From assembly GCA_002344785.1 (NCBI GenBank), contig DDUL01000057.1:1-37239 (forward strand): DNA of 37,239 nucleotides, in the 5' to 3' direction. The notes beneath the pieces were generated by a model. It saw nothing but the letters and a program-made list of their open reading frames with translations. It was not told the origin of the DNA and searched no databases. Of this stretch, positions 8,457 to 15,452 are shown piece after piece. The DNA is from Bdellovibrionaceae bacterium UBA2339. GTDB lineage: Bacteria; Bdellovibrionota; Bdellovibrionia; Bdellovibrionales; JAMPXM01. Position numbers and translations under genes: made by a program. How positions within the stretch are numbered: position 1 is the first letter of the stretch; every line of letters begins with the position of its first letter.

Positions 8457-9356
8457 ATGGCTGAGAAAAAAGGCGCGATGATCGTCATCAAAAAAATCAA
8501 CGTGGTCGCCGGCGGCGCTCACGGTGGTGCATGGAAGGTCGCCTTCGCCGACTTCATGACGGCGATGATGGCCTTTTTCTTGGTGATGTGGCTGCTCGCG
8601 ACACAAAGCGAGCAGACCAAAAAAGCCATCTCGGACTACTTCTCAACACCTTCGGTGATCGAATATGAGTTCAACAACTTCGGGGCCGAACTCACCCTGG
8701 AGAAACTCTTTCTCGATCTCATCAACGAGCCGCTCAAAGTCTTTCAAGCCTTCATCAATCCCGCGGACCGCACGCCGAACGTGATGGCCATGGGGATGAA
8801 AAAGGTTGTGCAAGCCCACCTGCTCGCGCAGCTCGGTGCCGTCGCACAAAATGTCGAGGTCACACCCGACACGGTGACTTTCGAAATTCCCGACATCCAT
8901 TTGTTCAAGGCGGGAACCACGATGCCGGCGCCAACCTTCGTTGCGACCATGGATCGCGTGAAGGGCATCACCACAGGTCTGCAAGACTCCGACGTCAAAG
9001 TCACATCCGTGGTCTATAACGACGGCGTCTATCAAGACGATCCGCGCGTCGCGCGCACTGTCGCGGAAGAACGCTTGGCCGTTTTGGAATTGCAAATCAA
9101 AGGTTCATTCGAGCACGCCTCGGTCAGCATCCAAGGCGAGGCCCTCAATCGACCGGATCGTCGGGGCCGCGGCGAAAATCTCGCGGCGACTGGCTTTGTG
9201 AAGATCGAAATCAAACAGCGTCAGTTCCGCGAAGATGGTAAGCCCACGCGCCAGCTCGAAGGTGGCACGATGAGCCGCGAAGAGCTGGACAAGCGCTTCA
9301 CCGAGCGCTTCGTGGATGATGTGGTCAACAAACGTCGCTCGCGTCGCCGCGAGTAA
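8457..9356 (+). CDS. motB: Flagellar motor stator protein MotB, divergent C-terminus
   Basis: The stator subunit that binds the ion and anchors to peptidoglycan. The N-terminus is classic: a GGAHGGAWKVAFADFMTAMM core with the ion-binding Asp32 on the single transmembrane helix (about 27-48), then an amphipathic plug (SDYFSTPSVIEYEF). Residues 140-255 correspond to the OmpA-like peptidoglycan-binding domain, but the usual GHTD motif reads VYND (Asp189) and the usual SxxRA helix reads AEERLAVL (Arg206). The key Asp and Arg may be kept, but the surroundings differ strongly. The last 40 residues are an Arg/Lys-rich extension. The start at 8457 keeps the usual basic N-terminus; an alternative ATG is at 8478. 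Confidence 0.9.
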   Translation: MAEKKGAMIVIKKINVVAGGAHGGAWKVAFADFMTAMMAFFLVMWLLATQSEQTKKAISDYFSTPSVIEYEFNNFGAELTLEKLFLDLINEPLKVFQAFINPADRTPNVMAMGMKKVVQAHLLAQLGAVAQNVEVTPDTVTFEIPDIHLFKAGTTMPAPTFVATMDRVKGITTGLQDSDVKVTSVVYNDGVYQDDPRVARTVAEERLAVLELQIKGSFEHASVSIQGEALNRPDRRGRGENLAATGFVKIEIKQRQFREDGKPTRQLEGGTMSREELDKRFTERFVDDVVNKRRSRRRE

Positions 9357-9382
9357 GACGCGCCGGGTGGATCGCGCCTGAA

Positions 9383-10762
9383 TCACTGAGCTTTGATGAA
9401 GCTTGGCAACATCTGATCGCTGTGGCCGCCTCGACGCAATTCGCGCGGATGCGCGTAATTCACCAAACGACCTTCATCGACCAAAAACACGCCGCGGAAG
9501 TCCTCGGCAGGAATCTCATAGAGGTTTCCGGTCTGATCGATTCCGGCGCGGCCTTCGCTGATCGGCACGGCATCAGGACGCGTGTCCATGACATAGCGAC
9601 CTCGCTCCAGCACATCTTCCTCTCTCACGCCGCGCAAAGTCTGTGCGGACAGAGCCGACGAGGCGGGGTTGGACGAGCGGAAGCCGTCACGACTTAAGAC
9701 CCAATCCCACGACGAAGTCGGCGATTGGCCCGCGTAGCGTTTCAACTCGCCGTCGGCGAGTTCTTCACGCGCGTAAATTTTGATGATACGCGCACCGACC
9801 GGCATCAAGTCTTGAGTGAGTGCGATCGCCGCGTTCTCAAGCCGCGTGCAACCAAACGAGCGCGGATCCGAATAGTGATTCGTCAATTCGTCGCGCGAAA
9901 TCTTGATGAATCGATCGCCATCCTGACCCCATCCCAAAGTGCCATGCGTCCACTGTGCGAATGCGTTGGGCGAGATCTTGGCGGTGTACCAACCGAAGGC
10001 GCCGCGGAGCAAACCCGTGCGACGACCGTCGCGAATCGGCAAGTAGTCCGACTTCGCCCACTCTGCGAGCGAAGCGCCGGGGAGTGGTAGGGCGGGAGCA
10101 CCGGGCTCATACCAAGGCGTGAACAAGCTCTGTGTGTCCTCATAAAACTTGTGCCACGACTCGATTCGATAGGAGCCGACCGCACTTCGTCGCGTGCGCG
10201 CGGGATCATTTTCGCCGGCGATCATGTCAGCTTCAAACACCAAGCGATGCGCTTCGCCTCTTCGCTCGGCACGCGCATAGACGCGCACTTTCTCGGTCGC
10301 GAGATTCTGAATCATGAAGTAGCGATCGGCCGCGAGCTGCGTGCCGCTCTTGGCGGTGGGCTGATGGGCGAGATAGCGAATCGGCACATACACGCGACGT
10401 CGCTGACAAGTTTCTTGTTGGGTCTCGATCACTTCGACCAGCACCAAGCCTTCTTCATCCTCGCGCGCGGGAGTGAGCGATGTGCTGACCAAGCGAACTT
10501 TGTCGTTGGATTCCAAAACGCACTGGGCTTCTTCGCCGCTTTGTTCGGGATTGTCGCGTCCACGCAATCGATCCGGCACGACGTAGGCTTCAATGCCTGT
10601 GCTGATCGCCCCTGGGGTGAGGTCGCCGGTTTTGTTTTCCTCAAAGACATCGCCAGTGTGCGGGTTCTGAACGTCGCGCCACTTGGCGGGCGTACACGCC
10701 GTCGCGCCAAGAAGGGCAACGACCAGGACTGTCGCTGAAGAACTGAACCTGAAGCGTGACAT
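9383..10762 (-). CDS. L,D-transpeptidase (YkuD)-like lipoprotein
   Basis: A 459-residue envelope protein. A lipoprotein signal ends at LLGATAC (Cys23). Residues 240-330 contain a YkuD-type catalytic core: WTHGTLGWG (His273), then RSFGCTRLENAA (Cys305), matching the HGT...SHGCxRL pattern except that the His of SHGC is Phe. Such enzymes form 3-3 peptide cross-links or attach proteins to peptidoglycan in the periplasm. Cys305 and Arg307 are kept. The N-terminal half (residues 50-200) is probably a beta-rich accessory domain with Cys81/Cys119. The start is set by GGAGG 5 nt before ATG at 10762; an in-frame ATG at 10792 has no ribosome site. The loss of His303 leaves activity uncertain. Confidence 0.72.
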   Translation of the reverse strand: MSRFRFSSSATVLVVALLGATACTPAKWRDVQNPHTGDVFEENKTGDLTPGAISTGIEAYVVPDRLRGRDNPEQSGEEAQCVLESNDKVRLVSTSLTPAREDEEGLVLVEVIETQQETCQRRRVYVPIRYLAHQPTAKSGTQLAADRYFMIQNLATEKVRVYARAERRGEAHRLVFEADMIAGENDPARTRRSAVGSYRIESWHKFYEDTQSLFTPWYEPGAPALPLPGASLAEWAKSDYLPIRDGRRTGLLRGAFGWYTAKISPNAFAQWTHGTLGWGQDGDRFIKISRDELTNHYSDPRSFGCTRLENAAIALTQDLMPVGARIIKIYAREELADGELKRYAGQSPTSSWDWVLSRDGFRSSNPASSALSAQTLRGVREEDVLERGRYVMDTRPDAVPISEGRAGIDQTGNLYEIPAEDFRGVFLVDEGRLVNYAHPRELRRGGHSDQMLPSFIKAQ

Positions 10763-10767
10763 TTGAG

Positions 10768-10772
10768 CCTCC
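10768..10772 (-). promoter_or_regulatory. Shine-Dalgarno fixing the YkuD-like start
   Basis: GGAGG, 5 nt before the ATG at 10762. It makes the 10-residue longer form from 10792 unlikely and places the lipobox Cys at residue 23. Confidence 0.6.
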
Positions 10773-10902
10773 AAACCCCTTGGAGGTATCAAATCCGGGG
10801 CCAGCCCCTTCGCGCGAGGCCAGGCTCGCGAGAAGCGATCAGCGGCCTGGAGAGTTCGGCCAACTGGGGCGCTGTGCCCAGTTTGGTCACCGGTGGCAGG
10901 TA

Positions 10903-10947
10903 AAGATTTTTAAAAGCAAACGCCCGCGCCTGAAGGTCGCGAGCGTC
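10903..10947 (-). terminator. Probable intrinsic terminator after the secreted 191-aa gene
   Basis: Read on the minus strand, a 10-bp stem (two G-U pairs) with a 9-nt loop forms from GACGCTCGCG (10947-10938) and CGCGGGCGTT (10928-10919). TTGCTTTTAAAAAT follows. It lies 42 bp after the stop of the gene ending at 10989. Confidence 0.5.
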
Positions 10948-10988
10948 ACGGGATGATCAAGAATTGAGGCGTTACGCCTGACCGCGGA

Positions 10989-11564
10989 TTACTGCGGAAG
11001 CCCGACCGACATCGTGTGATAGATGTGTTCGAACTCGCCCGTACGGAACGTGCGTTGATCGATCACGCCACTTGCGGTCGTGCGACCTGTGCGAGTGGAA
11101 GTCTGAATGCGAACTTGGCCAACAACATGATCCGCTGTCATCTTCGGTTGGAAGAAGCCTTGCGAGCTCACCGAGCCGATCTGCAGGAGCTCCAAGTTGC
11201 GCACTTCCGAAATGCGCAGCTGGCGCGTGCGCTCTTGCGTGATTTCATAAACCATCTGTCGGCGAAAAAACGAACCAGCGGCCACGCGCGATTCGTGAAC
11301 GACCACAAACTGCTTGAGGCCTTGGCCTGTAGCGGCCTGACCGACGATGCTGGCCATGCAGACCTGATTGATCGACCAGCCACCTGCGCGAGGCATGGTT
11401 TCGCGAGCTTCAGCGCACATCCAAGGAAGCACAGTTCCCGGTGGCTTCACTTCGGCCTGCGCCAGTCCTGACCAACTCAAAGTCGCGGCGACGACGAGGG
11501 CGCCCACGGCGCGAAGACTGTTGTTCAATCGCGATTCGGTGCGAACAGTTTGCTGATGATTCAT
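10989..11564 (-). CDS. Small secreted protein, function unknown
   Basis: Not recognised. A 191-residue protein with a Sec signal peptide (about 1-37, ending SGLAQA, then EVKPPG). The mature part is about 154 residues with two Cys near its start (WMCAEA; NQVCMAS), probably a disulfide, and alternating hydrophobic residues suggesting beta structure (e.g. QFVVVHESR, VVGQVRIQTSTR). Periplasmic location is inferred. The ATG at 11564 is preceded by AAGGAAAG 4 nt upstream; the longer frame to 11648 includes 28 residues that look untranslated. It has its own downstream hairpin, so it is probably monocistronic. Confidence 0.75.
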   Translation of the reverse strand: MNHQQTVRTESRLNNSLRAVGALVVAATLSWSGLAQAEVKPPGTVLPWMCAEARETMPRAGGWSINQVCMASIVGQAATGQGLKQFVVVHESRVAAGSFFRRQMVYEITQERTRQLRISEVRNLELLQIGSVSSQGFFQPKMTADHVVGQVRIQTSTRTGRTTASGVIDQRTFRTGEFEHIYHTMSVGLPQ

Positions 11565-11958
11565 AAACTTTCCTTTGCAGTTTCGAAAGCGGCCTTGGTG
11601 TGACCAAACGGCCATCCAAGGTCTTTCGAAGTTTTGTGCCGAGGCCAAGTCGCATGGCGCTCTGGCGATTCGTGTGAAAACTCAGGCGGAGCCAACGGCT
11701 GAGAGGTGTAGAGGCATCGCCGACATTTGCCTAGGGGTTTGCGTTGATTTCGACGAATTTCCCTAGCATTCGTCGGTGGGCGCGCCGGTGCCCTTATTGA
11801 AGTCACAAGTTTTCATGGCGTTTCGAGCAAGGAAAGGCTGAATCGAACTGACTTAAGTTGAGCCTTCGTTGAATCCGACTTTGCAAACTTGGACGGTGCA
11901 CTGTTAAGCTCGAGTTTTACTCAAGCCCGGTGAAAGTACCGAAACGGAACCACTCAAC
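11565..11958. other. 394-bp divergent intergenic region
   Basis: Lies between the divergent genes at 11564 (minus) and 11959 (plus) and must hold both promoters. No convincing -35/-10 pair could be assigned by eye. It contains the inverted repeat listed separately and no credible ORF. Confidence 0.6.
11751..11775. repeat. Perfect 8-bp inverted repeat, possible operator
   Basis: CGACGAAT (11751-11758) and ATTCGTCG (11768-11775), separated by 9 nt, in the divergent intergenic region. A second inverted pair, CTAGGG (11731-11736) and CCCTAG (11761-11766), overlaps it, so only one of the two stems could form at a time in RNA. Operator and leader-structure readings are both possible. Confidence 0.4.
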
Positions 11959-12873
11959 ATGAGCGCAACAAATCCCATTCCAGTTTGGCAGCAGCAAACC
12001 TGGATCGCGATCGACACCGAAACCACCGGGCAATATTGGCCACAGGCGGAGATTTGCGAGATTGCTGCCGTGAAGTGGCGCGGTGGCGAAATCATTGAGC
12101 GCTATCAAAGCTTGGTGAAGCCGACGCGCAAGATGAGCGACTTCGTCATCGGCATTCATGGCATCACCAACGAGGCCGTCGAAGATGCGCCGCCGATCGC
12201 GAAGGTCTTACCGGAGTTTTTCAATTTCATTCACGATGGAATTTTGCTCGCGCATCACGCGCAATTCGATTTGGCCTTCATTGCCTGCGTGGCCGAAGAG
12301 TGCGGCTTGGTCGTGCCACCCCACGCCGAAGCCATCTGCACTTCGCTGCTCGGACAGAAGTTGATCCCCAAAGGTCTTGAGTCGGGGCAGACCGAGAATC
12401 ACCGCCTGCAGACGTTGAAGACGTTTTTCAAACTCGAAGCCGGTCCCGCACATCGCGCGGACTCGGACGCCGAGCTCTGCCTGCTGGTCGCCATGAAGTT
12501 GTTTGAGCGCCTGCCGCCGGAGTCCACGGTGCGCGAGATCTCCAACGCGATGAAACGCGACTTCGGTTCCGGCCAGCTCAAAAGCCCGGCGCATGAGTGG
12601 AAAGGTCCGATGTTGTTGAAGGACTTCGGACTGCTTCACTTGCGTCGGCAGCTGCCGTGGCTTGAAGAGTTCGTGCGCTTGTCGCGTCTCAACGTCGATG
12701 GCCCAAAACACAAAGCGAACTTGGACTACAACAAACTCAAAGATCGAGAGATCTATCCGATCGGTGTGATTCCGCAGATGGCGGGCCATGTGTTGATGGC
12801 GTACGAGGCCGCCGACACTACACAAGCTAAACGCTTCTATCTCAACAAAGTGCAGGGACTGCGCGCGATCTGA
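11959..12873 (+). CDS. DnaQ-like 3'-5' exonuclease (DEDDh)
   Basis: A DNA polymerase III epsilon-type proofreading or RNase T-like exonuclease. All three motifs are present: ExoI AIDTETTG (Asp19, Glu21), ExoII AHHAQFDLAF (Asp104) and ExoIII HRADSDA (His165, Asp170), so the two-metal active site looks intact. The domain covers residues 14-185. The remaining 120 residues hold no motif I recognise but include a KDREIYPIGVIP segment, perhaps a binding surface. Its length (304) exceeds E. coli DnaQ (243). It sits alone, not beside rnhA or dnaE, so a repair or housekeeping exonuclease is as likely as the replicative subunit. The ribosome site is weak (GGAA about 11 nt upstream). Confidence 0.85.
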   Translation: MSATNPIPVWQQQTWIAIDTETTGQYWPQAEICEIAAVKWRGGEIIERYQSLVKPTRKMSDFVIGIHGITNEAVEDAPPIAKVLPEFFNFIHDGILLAHHAQFDLAFIACVAEECGLVVPPHAEAICTSLLGQKLIPKGLESGQTENHRLQTLKTFFKLEAGPAHRADSDAELCLLVAMKLFERLPPESTVREISNAMKRDFGSGQLKSPAHEWKGPMLLKDFGLLHLRRQLPWLEEFVRLSRLNVDGPKHKANLDYNKLKDREIYPIGVIPQMAGHVLMAYEAADTTQAKRFYLNKVQGLRAI

Positions 12874-12886
12874 GTTTGTGTCGACG

Positions 12887-12906
12887 CTGTCCCAGAATCC
12901 GGACAG
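12887..12906. terminator. Hairpin between convergent genes
   Basis: CTGTCC (12887-12892), an 8-nt loop and GGACAG (12901-12906) form a perfect 6-bp stem in the 47-bp gap between two convergent genes. No T-run on either side. It could end transcription from both. Confidence 0.3.
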
Positions 12907-12920
12907 AATGTTGCGCTCAA

Positions 12921-13262
12921 TCAGGGCTTGGTCGAACTATCCATCTTTTGAATGCCATCAGACTCTCTAGGGCGAATTCGTAAGATGAGGATTGAAGCAA
13001 GTACCGCAAACACGATCGTAAGACGAATCGAAGTTGGAAACAGGCTCCACAGCAGTTCCTTAGAATTCTCATCGACACAGGCGATCATCAACCTTTGAAG
13101 TTCGAGAATTCCGTTTGAATCTTCGCACTTACCTGCGGCCCAAAATGCGAAATCAATATAGGCAAGGTGATGGAAGGCCGTTGTTAATAGAAAGGTCAAA
13201 ATTATGGCCAAGGCGTACTCAATGAGTGGACTTGATTTCAATCTATGGATTCGTGTTGGCAT
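12921..13262 (-). CDS. Small two-helix membrane protein, unknown
   Basis: Not recognised. 113 residues with two likely membrane helices: about 14-36 (EYALAIILTFLLTTAFHHLA) and about 77-97 (RLTIVFAVLASILILRI). Two Cys lie in the loop between them (GKCEDS, MIACVDEN), which suggests an extracytoplasmic, disulfide-bearing loop. ATG at 13262 follows GAGAG 3 nt upstream. It overlaps the upstream membrane gene by about 25 nt, so the pair is translated together. It belongs to the AT-richer cassette, is first seen downstream of the exonuclease, and may be recently acquired. Confidence 0.62.
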   Translation of the reverse strand: MPTRIHRLKSSPLIEYALAIILTFLLTTAFHHLAYIDFAFWAAGKCEDSNGILELQRLMIACVDENSKELLWSLFPTSIRLTIVFAVLASILILRIRPRESDGIQKMDSSTKP

Positions 13263-13579
13263 TTGCTCTCGCGCGGTTTGGGATCCTGAATTGCACCTTC
13301 AAAGTAAAATTCAATGAAGGCGAGTTGCGTGTTTTTGAGTTTTGACGAACAACGATTGGCGCTTCGCTCAATAGATTCTGCAATCATTTGCGATCTTTGA
13401 TAGTTCAAAAAGACGAGGGTCGTGACCAATGCAAGGAGAAAAGCCGAGAGGATTTTGAGATTCTTCGCCGATCTTTCTTTGAGCAAACTTGGCCTTTTGA
13501 GCACGAGCGTTGCAAGGCTTTGAAGTCCGAAAAGTGAGAAGAATAGAAGTATGAGCTGTGCAATGAGGTAGGTTGTCAT
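13238..13579 (-). CDS. Small membrane protein, unknown
   Basis: Not recognised. About 113 residues with two hydrophobic helices (about 4-25, LIAQLILLFFSLFGLQSLAT; about 43-60, KILSAFLLALVTTLVFL), then a hydrophilic tail with two Cys (ANRCSSK, ESKCQH). A basic loop between the helices (KRPSLLKERSAKN) suggests both ends face outside. The ATG at 13579 overlaps the stop of a short upstream reading frame as TGATG, a typical coupled start; a TTG three bases earlier is also in frame. Together with the overlapping gene at 13262 it forms a tight pair with similar architecture (two helices, paired Cys), although the sequences are not evidently similar. Confidence 0.62.
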   Translation of the reverse strand: MTTYLIAQLILLFFSLFGLQSLATLVLKRPSLLKERSAKNLKILSAFLLALVTTLVFLNYQRSQMIAESIERSANRCSSKLKNTQLAFIEFYFEGAIQDPKPRESKCQHESID

Positions 13580-13741
13580 CAATTGAACCCCATCGTACTG
13601 AAGACTACATCCATAATTGTTGTATCAGGCTTCTTGGATACAGGTGGTCCGACTTTCTTGGTCGCTTTCTTGATTCTTTCAAGAGCTACTCTGCGCTAAT
13701 TGTCCTGCTCCCCAAAAAGTTCCGCTCCGATGTTTTAACAC
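13579..13741 (-). pseudogene. Possible decayed small ORF upstream of membrane pair
   Basis: Two short minus-strand frames abut: GTG at 13741 reads HRSGTFWGAGQLAQ then stops at 13679, and another frame, open from 13695, reads RIKKATKKVGPPVSKKPDT and ends at 13579 in TGATG with the next gene. A single frameshift would join them into a 50-residue protein. No ATG with a ribosome site serves either. This is a weak call based on residue composition and coupling; it may be chance. Confidence 0.25.
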
Positions 13742-13813
13742 TAAGGGTCTTTAACAGTTTTGTGTTCTTCCGCTATTCTTTCCGTTTCGGATTCGTCGAC
13801 GATCTAGGGACAA

Positions 13814-14461
13814 TCATTTTCTATCCTTCTGTTGTCGAAGTCTCTCAATAAAGAAGATCAGTTCCCCCAGAATCGAATAGATTTTAAATGTCGGCTTTGG
13901 GCTCGCGCTTACATCTTCAAGTATCTGAATTGCCATGCAGGGTCTTTTTGGTGCGCCATTTGAGTTTAGAAGTCCAAATTGAATTAGCGACCTTTGTAAT
14001 GAAGAGTTTTTGCTCGAAAAATCGAGCTGAGTTGGCTCCAAGGTCAGTTTGAGCAACTCAAGCGCATCTTGGTCGACGCCTTCATGGAAGATCTTGCAGA
14101 TCAACCTAGTGCCTCTTTTGCTTTGAGGAGAGTGGTCGCCGAAGATTACGAAAAGGTCAAAGGGAGTTCGTCGCTTTGTGGCCAGTGCCATCTGCTGTCG
14201 CCTAGCTCGAAGCTCCGAGCTGAGACTTCTTCTCCTTGAAACCAATTTTGGCTCGTTCCAAATGATGACAGTATCGCTCACTTCAGGAGGGCTTCGAAGG
14301 AAGGGTTCGACGTTCTCCAGAAAGGCGAGCTTACCTGAGCGTGATCTGAATTGAGGAATGAGCCAGGTCACAATGCCGAAGTGATTCTTGGCCGCTGGAT
14401 GCAAAACTAGATAATCATCGGTTGCTTCAATCTTCATGTCTTTCTTCACGTCTTTTGCCAC
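13814..14461 (-). CDS. Hypothetical protein of AT-rich cassette
   Basis: Not recognised. About 215 residues from GTG at 14461 (207 from ATG at 14437; neither has a good ribosome site). No signal peptide or membrane helix, so cytoplasmic. The middle is very basic (RRRSLSSELRARRQQM, residues about 75-95) between hydrophobic strands (DTVIIWNEP, DLFVIFGDHSP, TRLICKIFHEG), which could be a nucleic-acid or protein-binding fold. Base composition is clearly AT-richer than the flanking genes. It lies about 235 bp upstream of the small membrane pair on the same strand, with only the possible broken ORF between them. Confidence 0.6.
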   Translation of the reverse strand: MAKDVKKDMKIEATDDYLVLHPAAKNHFGIVTWLIPQFRSRSGKLAFLENVEPFLRSPPEVSDTVIIWNEPKLVSRRRSLSSELRARRQQMALATKRRTPFDLFVIFGDHSPQSKRGTRLICKIFHEGVDQDALELLKLTLEPTQLDFSSKNSSLQRSLIQFGLLNSNGAPKRPCMAIQILEDVSASPKPTFKIYSILGELIFFIERLRQQKDRK

Positions 14462-14602
14462 TAAGCTATGACTCCGTTAGTGCCCGTCGGAGCTGTTTAT
14501 GCCGACATCGTACATCATTGAATTTGCTCACTCGTTGCTCGAGCCATCGCTCTTCATAGACTGATCGATGTCGGTCGATTTGAGCAGGTCACACTTAGTG
14601 AT

Positions 14603-15400
14603 TCACTCATTCAAGAAAAATGGTTTTGCGCTGCACTCGGGTTTATCTGCGATGGAATTCTCGTTGGTGCAGCGGACAATGCCATCTGGATTCAGCCGGT
14701 CAGGTCGACACTCCAGATTCTCGCCAGAGAGAATTCTTTTTCCGTTCTTCGTAACATGTTCCTTTTCGATCCAAATTTGCCGAGTTGTTAGATAATCTTT
14801 AATGAATATCGTAGGAAATCTAGACTCTAAGCCATCGCCCTCACAATAGTTTACCACCTTAGGATCAAACGGTATGTCTTCGGGGGCCTCGTAGATCGCC
14901 CGAAAAGTTAGTCCTTCATATTCAAAGTTCCCTTTGATGCCACGCCAAACATTAAGGTAGTGATTGAATTCACCGTCATTGTAGCACGAAATTTTCGAGT
15001 ATCGAAGTTTACTTGAATCTCCGCCCACATCTTGCGCTTCCACCACGCAGTTTCCGACCATCTTGAGTGAAGGATTGATCTTAACTTCACCTGAGACGTG
15101 ATGTAAGCGCATAGCATTCCACTTCGCTTCCCCGGCGCCTTTTTTGAAGACAGACTTGGTGAAGTCAAAGAGCTTGAACAACTGAATGCCGTGACCATTT
15201 CGGAGATTGAGTTCGCGTTCAACTTGAGCACGTGGCAGGGTGTATTCAGGAGCGTGAATGTAGAAAGTTTTAGTAGGAAATTCGAGTGTGACGACTTCTC
15301 TCAGTTTCGGGCTTGCGCTTTTTTCCGCCCACCCTTGAAGAGAGAACATGCTAATGGCGATCGCTGTAGCGCATTGTTGCACATTGATGGGATATTTCAT
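14603..15400 (-). CDS. Secreted hypothetical protein of AT-rich cassette
   Basis: Not recognised. 265 residues with a Sec signal peptide (about 1-25, ISMFSLQGWA then EKSASP), so periplasmic or secreted. The mature protein has six Cys (GNCVVEAQ, KISCYND, VNYCEGD, NLECRPD, IVRCTNE, KPECSAK), an even number that suggests three disulfides and therefore dependence on an oxidising periplasm. Alternating hydrophobic residues suggest beta structure. The ATG at 15400 follows AGGAGA 5 nt upstream, a strong site. Base composition is AT-richer than in the neighbouring lspA-HAMP gene. It is the first gene of the cassette in the direction of transcription. Confidence 0.72.
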   Translation of the reverse strand: MKYPINVQQCATAIAISMFSLQGWAEKSASPKLREVVTLEFPTKTFYIHAPEYTLPRAQVERELNLRNGHGIQLFKLFDFTKSVFKKGAGEAKWNAMRLHHVSGEVKINPSLKMVGNCVVEAQDVGGDSSKLRYSKISCYNDGEFNHYLNVWRGIKGNFEYEGLTFRAIYEAPEDIPFDPKVVNYCEGDGLESRFPTIFIKDYLTTRQIWIEKEHVTKNGKRILSGENLECRPDRLNPDGIVRCTNENSIADKPECSAKPFFLNE

Positions 15401-15452
15401 CGAAGTCTCCTGTTTGTGACACTGGTAGATGCAGGAGCTGACCAGCCCGCCC

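Noticed and set aside
13573..13851. 92-residue plus-strand frame in the AT-rich cassette
   Set aside because: Overlaps genes on the other strand at both ends; no ribosome site; composition looks like a shadow.
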